DNA of 10,000 bases from Acropora yongei. Taxonomy: Eukaryota > Cnidaria > Anthozoa > Scleractinia > Acroporidae. The DNA lies in contig BLFN01000880.1 in NCBI GenBank assembly GCA_014634225.1, positions 16,282 through 26,281 of the forward strand, in the 5' to 3' direction. Both the position numbers and the translations under genes were made by a program. This document shows positions 6,253 to 10,000 of the stretch, in pieces. Each line of letters starts with the position of its first letter. Position 1 is the first letter of the stretch. The notes below the pieces were generated by a model. The model was not told the DNA's origin and made no database searches. It worked only from the letters and a program-made list of their open reading frames with translations.

Positions 6253-6261
6253 AATGGAGTC
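6253..6261 (+). repeat. Left 9-bp target-site duplication
   Basis: AATGGAGTC, exactly repeated at 6327-6335; flanks the 65-bp TIR element. Confidence 0.85.
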
Positions 6262-6326
6262 CAAACTCGCCCCAGGGCGCTTTTCCGTGGGGCCCACACA
6301 GGAAAAAGCGCCCTGGGGCGAGGTTG
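6262..6326. mobile_element. 65-bp foldback MITE, CAACCTCG family, copy 2
   Basis: It runs from CAAACTCGCCCCAGGGCG to CGCCCTGGGGCGAGGTTG; the arms pair over about 26 bp (one mismatch) around a 13-nt loop, GTGGGGCCCACAC. It is flanked by the exact 9-bp repeat AATGGAGTC. The terminal pattern CAAxCTCGxxCCCAGG is the same as at 4209 and 8638 with small changes. It is little more than two TIRs back to back, so it can only move using a transposase from elsewhere. Confidence 0.88.
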
Positions 6327-6335
6327 AATGGAGTC
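6327..6335 (+). repeat. Right 9-bp target-site duplication
   Basis: AATGGAGTC, identical to 6253-6261. Confidence 0.85.
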
Positions 6336-6586
6336 TGCTACAGGAGCATCTGATGGGTCTGCTATCTTTGGGTAAAGTCGCTTTTAAAATCAACTCTGTC
6401 AAGCGCTGTCATATCTCAAAGGGAAATGCCAAAAAGATATCCTGGTCAGAGTTAAACACACTTAGGGAACACGAATAACTGCATACAGCAGGAGTCACGT
6501 AGGCCCGTCAACGTTTTATAACACGCGAGTCGGCAAGTTAACAGAAAAATTGCAGTATGGCTGGCTTTCGTTTTGTTACTTTCTAG

Positions 6587-6727
6587 TACCGTACATGAAA
6601 TCCGTGATTTTTTTTCACCGAGGAATGAAGTCTGAAGTTCAAATTCGCGAAAAATTGTTCCCGCGAAACACAAAAATCGAAAATCCTCGAGATTAAAGTC
6701 CCGCGAAAAATTTCAAGCCACGCGGTA
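6587..6727 (-). mobile_element. TACCG-ended small element, fuller copy (minus orientation)
   Basis: Both ends are visible: TACCGTACATGAAAT at 6587 and ATTTCAAGCCACGCGGTA ending at 6727. Read from the right end on the minus strand it begins TACCGCGTGGCTTGAAATTT, like the copy at 5884. The interior holds CGCGAAAA words and a CCGAGG/CCTCGAG pair. If TA is the duplicated target, the element proper is CCG...CGG (Tc1/mariner-style), but this rests on two bases each side. Confidence 0.6.
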
Positions 6728-7691
6728 GACAGAACCCAGAGGAATCCCGATTCATCAGTTTGTTTACAATAATATAGAATTTGCATGAGTAATATCCAAA
6801 ATGGTCAGTGCTTTTAGATCTCCCGCAGATAACGAGCCTTAACGTATCGTATTCATTCCTAGTAATACGATCTTGCTTTTCAGTTTTGCAAAAATTTTCA
6901 AGAATGGACTCCCCTTCCATCTTTTCGAATGGATTTTCTTAATGTGAGGTAAGCGTATTTAAAGTCGTGGACAAGTAATACAAAATTAAACATTTTTTGA
7001 AACACAAGAAGTTTAATTAAACATGGCTATAAAAAGTTACTATATATTTAAATCAACTGGAGACGGCAACAGAAACGAAGGGCGGTGAATGATTTACTGA
7101 AACCCTAGAAAGTAAGGTTGGACTTCATTAGCAAGCGAAGTTGAAATCGCTTTTTGAAAATGACGAACAGACAGGCAGATTTGAACAAGTATTTTCCACC
7201 CCAAGTTCATGCGAGCGTTGAGCAAACTAGCCCAAGTTGAAGTCCCTATTTCTATTTCGCAAGAGCTTGAGTCAATATTTGGGTTTCGGTCGATTACGCG
7301 AAGTGCGTATGCGTTTTGGTCAATGTGGAATGCATTCATTTAATCGCTGGTTCCGGCAATTTGCTCTGTGCAGTTAGCCGTTCCAAAAGCCACAAAAAAT
7401 GAATATATTAACATATTTTGAGCGTGAAATGGTCATTTTGTTTTCTACTCCGCTAATGTAAGACGCATGGAAATGGCATGAAGTTAACTTATGCTGTTTG
7501 AGAAGAAGATACTCAGTTCCGATTGATGCGTTGGCGACATTACTGCATTCGAGGGAGCGGGAATAACGCCAGCCTCGGATCTTATGGCTGCGCATGACCT
7601 GAGGCTCTGGGAAACTCTGCAGGATTTCAACCAAAATCTGGCTATTTGGACCTCACGGCGCATGCTCTTAAAACAAACAGGGAATTAGAAA
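6728..7691. other. Unassigned non-coding sequence
   Basis: No gene that I can support. Minus-strand open frames at 7094-7339 and 7374-7634 have no recognised domain. The first, with a tract reading NLGWKILVQICLSV, may be an unrecognised dispersed repeat; I could not confirm this. AT-rich around 6960-7060. Confidence 0.4.
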
Positions 7692-7810
7692 ATGGCCTCG
7701 TTATTAAGTAAAACGATTTCAAATTGAAAACAGAGCAAAAGTCAATTATTGAAGCTGTCGTTTCTCAAAAAATAGAACTGCTAAGGGCTCTACCAACAGG
7801 CTTCGGCAAG
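7692..7810 (+). pseudogene. RecQ-like helicase N-terminal fragment
   Basis: Frame 7715 reads DFKLKTEQKSIIEAVV, then SQKIELLRALPTGFGK, followed at once by TAA 7811-7813. F-x-LK-x-EQ-x-x-x-I is the RecQ motif 0 layout and LPTGFGK is motif I (Walker A) of RecQ-family DNA helicases. RecQ-like ORFs are common in coral genomes, partly inside mobile elements. An ATG with good context (GAAAATGG, 7692) lies just upstream but one base out of frame with the motif, giving MASLLSKTISN and then a stop. The run GCAAGTAATT could be a donor splitting the Lys codon, so this may be a first exon; no SLIFQ continuation was found next to it. Either a decayed gene scrap or a transposon fragment. Confidence 0.55.
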
Positions 7811-8041
7811 TAATTGGTTTTTCATTTGTTAAGGAACGTTTAATTCCATTAAAATTTCATCAAAAAGCTTTTCCTTCCTCGCACATTTGTAATAGACGGC
7901 GCTCGCAGAGAAGAGCACTAAGCAAACTTTTCATTTTCGCGCGAAATAGAATGAACCAATCAGGTGCGTGTTCTTTCTTTTCGCGAAAACCAAGAAGAAA
8001 GACGCCTGTTTCAGGGTTCCGCAGAGCTATTCTCTCCCTCA
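7811..8041. other. Unassigned sequence, partly repeat-like
   Basis: Contains short CG-rich dyads, TTTTCGCGCGAAA (7934-7946) and TTTTCGCGAAAA (7978-7989), and GAACCAATCAG. The open frame from 7951 that reads FSRKPRRKTP and continues into the adjacent foldback arm recalls frequent coral repeat translations rather than a gene. Confidence 0.4.
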
Positions 8042-8216
8042 GTCATGCGCAAAAGAGAAGAGCTCTGGGCCGAGATTGGAAGGTTAGCATTAGATCCCAT
8101 CGGCCTCAGCCCCTCGACCTAGAAGGGCCTGTAATCTAAATCAGCCAACCTCGGATGGTGTGATCTCTGATGATGGTTTAACAACAGTTGCTTTACTTAA
8201 AAGAAAGTGCGTGATT

Positions 8217-8267
8217 ACATCCAACTTTTTTTTACATCCGACTTTTTTTACATCCAACTTTTTTTTT
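8217..8267 (+). repeat. Three tandem ACATCCRACT(T)n units
   Basis: Units start at 8217, 8234 and 8250: ACATCCAAC plus 8 T, ACATCCGAC plus 7 T, ACATCCAAC plus 9 T. Length differences are in the T runs, typical of slippage. They lie in the core of the foldback element. Confidence 0.85.
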
Positions 8268-8285
8268 CGCTTCGCTTGCTTGTTG

Positions 8286-8311
8286 TAACCCTAACCCTAA
8301 AGCCTAACCCT
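8286..8311 (+). repeat. Interstitial telomere-like CCCTAA repeats
   Basis: TAACCCTAACCCTAAAGCC followed by TAACCCT: two perfect CCCTAA units and a third after a short interruption, equal to TTAGGG on the minus strand, the telomere repeat of cnidarians and most animals. With only three units it may be chance or the product of break repair. It is inside the loop of a foldback element. Confidence 0.6.
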
Positions 8312-8567
8312 ATTCAGATTACAGGCCCCTCTCGGTCGAGGGGCCGAGGCCGATGAGATCTAATGCTAACCAGATTGGACTAACGCTGGCAACTGCTTTG
8401 TCTCAATGCGCATGCGTCAAATTGCTAGTGACGTCCTAAGTCACGGATTATCCTTTGTAGGTGCTGTGCATCGGTAAAACTGTAGGGTCAGAATCTTCCT
8501 TTGCATTGGTAAGTATAGTTTTGCTTATCCATAAGCTTAAAAGGAGTAATCTGCTATTCCAAACTTA

Positions 8568-8616
8568 GGTAGCTAGAGATGCTCTCGGCTGCGCCTCGAG
8601 TATCTCTTACGCTACC
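8568..8616. repeat. Imperfect hairpin GGTAGC...GCTACC
   Basis: GGTAGCTAGAGATGCTC (8568-8584) mirrors GAGTATCTCTTACGCTACC (8598-8616) with small indels, around the loop TCGGCTGCGCCTC. From memory a hairpin of this kind recurs in coral genomes. It ends 12 bases before the target-site duplication of the next element. Confidence 0.6.
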
Positions 8617-8628
8617 TTCGTCCGCGTG

Positions 8629-8637
8629 CATCCTGAA
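8629..8637 (+). repeat. Left 9-bp target-site duplication
   Basis: CATCCTGAA, exactly repeated at 8917-8925. Confidence 0.85.
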
Positions 8638-8916
8638 CAACCTCGTTCCCAGGGTCTCTCTTCTCTGCCTCCCTTAGTCGTTGGAACAGAGACCCTGGTT
8701 GCAGCTGGTCACGTGACCATCTATCCATCCAAAACCGCAGTGTGGGTGGGTACGTATACTCAAGTACATTTGGTCGAAAGGACGATAAAATACCCCACCC
8801 TTACAGCAGATTTTTCTACCACCCAGAATCTGGGTGGTCACGTGACCAGCCGCAACCAGGGTCCCTGTTCCAACGACTAAGGGAGGCAGAAAAGAGAGAC
8901 CCTGGGAACGAGGCTG
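8638..8916. mobile_element. 279-bp MITE with long TIRs, CAACCTCG family, copy 3
   Basis: It opens CAACCTCGTTCCCAGGG and closes CCCTGGGAACGAGGCTG. The inverted arms extend about 80 bp each (to 8718 and from 8836), with few differences, through TCTCTGCCTCCCTTAGTCG and the mirrored CGACTAAGGGAGGCAGA. Each arm ends inside in GGTCACGTGACC (8707-8718 and 8836-8847). The 117-nt core is unique within this window and holds GTGGGTGGG and CCACCCAGAATCTGGGTGG. It is flanked by the exact 9-bp repeat CATCCTGAA. Opposing open frames across it share residues because of the arms and are not genes. It is the longest and best-preserved of three family copies here, non-autonomous. Confidence 0.9.
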
Positions 8917-8925
8917 CATCCTGAA
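8917..8925 (+). repeat. Right 9-bp target-site duplication
   Basis: CATCCTGAA, identical to 8629-8637. Confidence 0.85.
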
Positions 8926-9171
8926 TTGGTCCGGAGAATGGCTTGTTTTGGTTGAGACGGCTAGATCGACACCCAACCATAAGTGTCCATCCTTAATTTC
9001 CAGTGGGAAAAGGAGTCGAGAAGTAGGCAGGAGCTAGACCTCCTGGCTCTCCTGGCAAGAGAATTTCAGTGCAACAAATGGGGAGTTCTCTGATGATTGC
9101 AATCATGTCTGAGTAGCAATAAAGGTCTTCGATCAAATAATGCAACTCTACAAATCTACATTATGTATCCG

Positions 9172-9240
9172 TGTTCTCAAATGCCCATCGTGTTTTATCA
9201 CTGCATATCTAATACACGGCTTAGCCTTCTTTGTTTAATA
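9172..9240 (+). repeat. Partial copy of the 4666 foldback repeat
   Basis: TGTTCTCAAATGCCCATCGTGTTTTATCAC followed by TAATACACGGCTTAGCC matches TGTTCTCAAATACCATTGTGTTTTATCAC and GTAATACGCGGCCTAGGC at 4761-4812, with an 8-nt insertion (TGCATATC) between. Only the right half of that foldback unit is present here; the left arm is missing. Confidence 0.65.
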
Positions 9241-9276
9241 AAATATCATGGTAATACATGAATGTCATGTATCATA

Positions 9277-9294
9277 ACTGCTTAATTAAGCAGT
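9277..9294. repeat. Perfect 18-bp palindrome
   Basis: ACTGCTTAATTAAGCAGT reads the same on both strands, centred on TTAATTAA. It could be a homeodomain-type dyad or chance in AT-rich DNA. Confidence 0.5.
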
Positions 9295-10000
9295 GCCAAA
9301 AACTAAACTGCTATGATTGTCTACATTCATTCGAAATAAATATATGACTATTTTCAGCTTTTAGAAAGTTTATTTTTCTAATTAACTCTTTGGACAAATT
9401 AATTTTCTCACAGTGAAAAGAACGTAGTAGAAATATTGCAGTTCAGACCTCAGAAGATATTCATTCGTTTAATGCGACAGATCTATTTCGTATGGCAAAA
9501 GACGGCCACACTCACCAGGCAATTTAACGAATGACTTATACGTTTTAAAACTGGTGGATATAAGCATTTAACTCCGTTGCTACGCGTCATATAAACAAAA
9601 TAAATTATGAGGAATACACATTGCAGATTATAAAGAACTTTTCACTCAGGCAGAGGTTAAACTTTTTGCTAATATTATTGTACGGTTTACATTTCCTTAG
9701 TATTCTCCATTTGATGTCGAAGGGTTTGTTTGCATTTTTAAGTGTCCAAATGTACTTGGATAGTTCAGTCTCGTTCTTTTTCATGTGGTTTCGGAAGGAT
9801 GATGCGTAGTTTCTGTATCGTTCTTTGAAGTTAGTTGTGCGTTATCAGACTTGGAGAAAATGAACCAATCCGTTCTTCGGTAGCACCCCAGAGCCGCCGG
9901 AGAGCGTGGTCCTGATATTAACACCTCCACTCGATACTTGGTATAGGTATCGATATCAACTGGTCGATCAAATAAAAATTCAAAACCATCGTATTCGAAT
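9295..10000. other. Unassigned AT-rich sequence
   Basis: I see no gene or recognised repeat. A 62-codon plus-strand open frame (9621-9809) is low-complexity hydrophobic with no signature. A small dyad, TCGATAC/GTATCGA, lies at 9931-9953. Confidence 0.4.

Larger units (their letters stand above)
8042..8411. mobile_element. Foldback element with tandem and telomere-like core
   Basis: The arm 8082-8141 (GGTTAGCATTAGATCCCATC...) is an inverted copy of 8312-8371 with 55 of 60 positions matching. Weaker symmetry extends outward: CATGCGCAAAAGAG...GAGATTGG on the left, CCAGATTGGAC...TGCGCATG on the right. Between the arms lie three 16-18-nt units and CCCTAA repeats. There is no coding content beyond a short shadow frame in the left arm. 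No target-site duplication was identified, so the outer limits are approximate. Confidence 0.75.

Noticed and set aside
6101..6478. 125-codon plus-strand open frame
   Set aside because: It runs from the palindrome through the 65-bp MITE; its first 15 residues also appear on the opposite strand because the arms are identical. Not a gene.
8217..8267. CRISPR-like short repeats
   Set aside because: Three abutting units without spacers, differing only in T-run length; a slippage-type tandem repeat in eukaryotic DNA.
8400..8520. Possible promoter and first exon (TGCGCATGCGTC NRF1-like site, then TTGGTAAGTA donor)
   Set aside because: Single words only; part of the sequence overlaps the outer arm of a foldback repeat, and no coding exon follows.
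8626..8976. Opposing open frames across the 279-bp MITE
   Set aside because: Shared residues (LVVGT, LVAAGHVT) come from the inverted arms and are commonly mispredicted in repeat DNA.
9621..9809. 62-codon hydrophobic open frame
   Set aside because: Low-complexity AT-rich sequence, no family resemblance, no supporting signals.

Overview
The window reads as eukaryotic, repeat-rich intergenic and intronic DNA, most likely from a stony coral or a close hexacorallian cnidarian. The reasons are AT-rich sequence with short exons bounded by GT/AG-type signals, CCCTAA/TTAGGG-like repeats, tRNA-derived SINEs, and several interspersed repeats that I recognise from memory as common in coral assemblies. 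The organism call is inference. Nothing looks bacterial: there is no operon, no Shine-Dalgarno sequence and no long ORF. Most of the longer open frames are by-products of repeats.

The main gene-like structure is four collinear plus-strand exons (about 2220-2323, 3193-3279, 4444-4494 and 5273-5455). Joined, they read as the C-terminal TPR region and natural C-terminus of TRAPPC12 (TRAPP III vesicle-tethering complex). All junctions are in phase 0 and the acceptors are good. However, the first exon has a frameshift and a damaged donor, the second has two offsetting indels, the third has lost the GT of its donor, and the last lacks a few residues. It is best read as an unprocessed (intron-containing) pseudogene or 3' gene fragment; the 5' part is not visible.

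Layout: 1-343 unassigned; 344-520 foldback repeat; 728-862 tRNA-derived SINE; 894-1502 broken 3' end of a LINE-like element with a possible restriction-like endonuclease; 1514-1801 dispersed repeat with a hairpin; 2220-5455 TRAPPC12 remnant, whose introns hold a minus-strand SINE (3790-3876), a short foldback MITE (4209-4314), a second foldback repeat (4666-4822) and a trinucleotide repeat (5181-5227). From 5884 to 6727 is a nest of small elements: two related TACCG-ended elements in opposite orientation, a 147-nt near-perfect palindrome, and a 65-bp MITE. 7692-7810 is a RecQ-like helicase N-terminal scrap. 8042-8411 is a foldback element with telomere-like and tandem repeats. 8638-8916 is a 279-bp MITE, and 9172-9240 is a second copy of part of the 4666 repeat.

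The most notable repeat result is that the elements at 4209-4314, 6262-6326 and 8638-8916 share the same terminal inverted repeat (CAACCTCG...CGAGGTTG type), and each is flanked by a different exact 9-bp direct repeat. This defines one non-autonomous DNA transposon family, possibly Mutator-like, with three independent insertions in 10 kb. No functioning complete protein-coding gene can be supported in the window.
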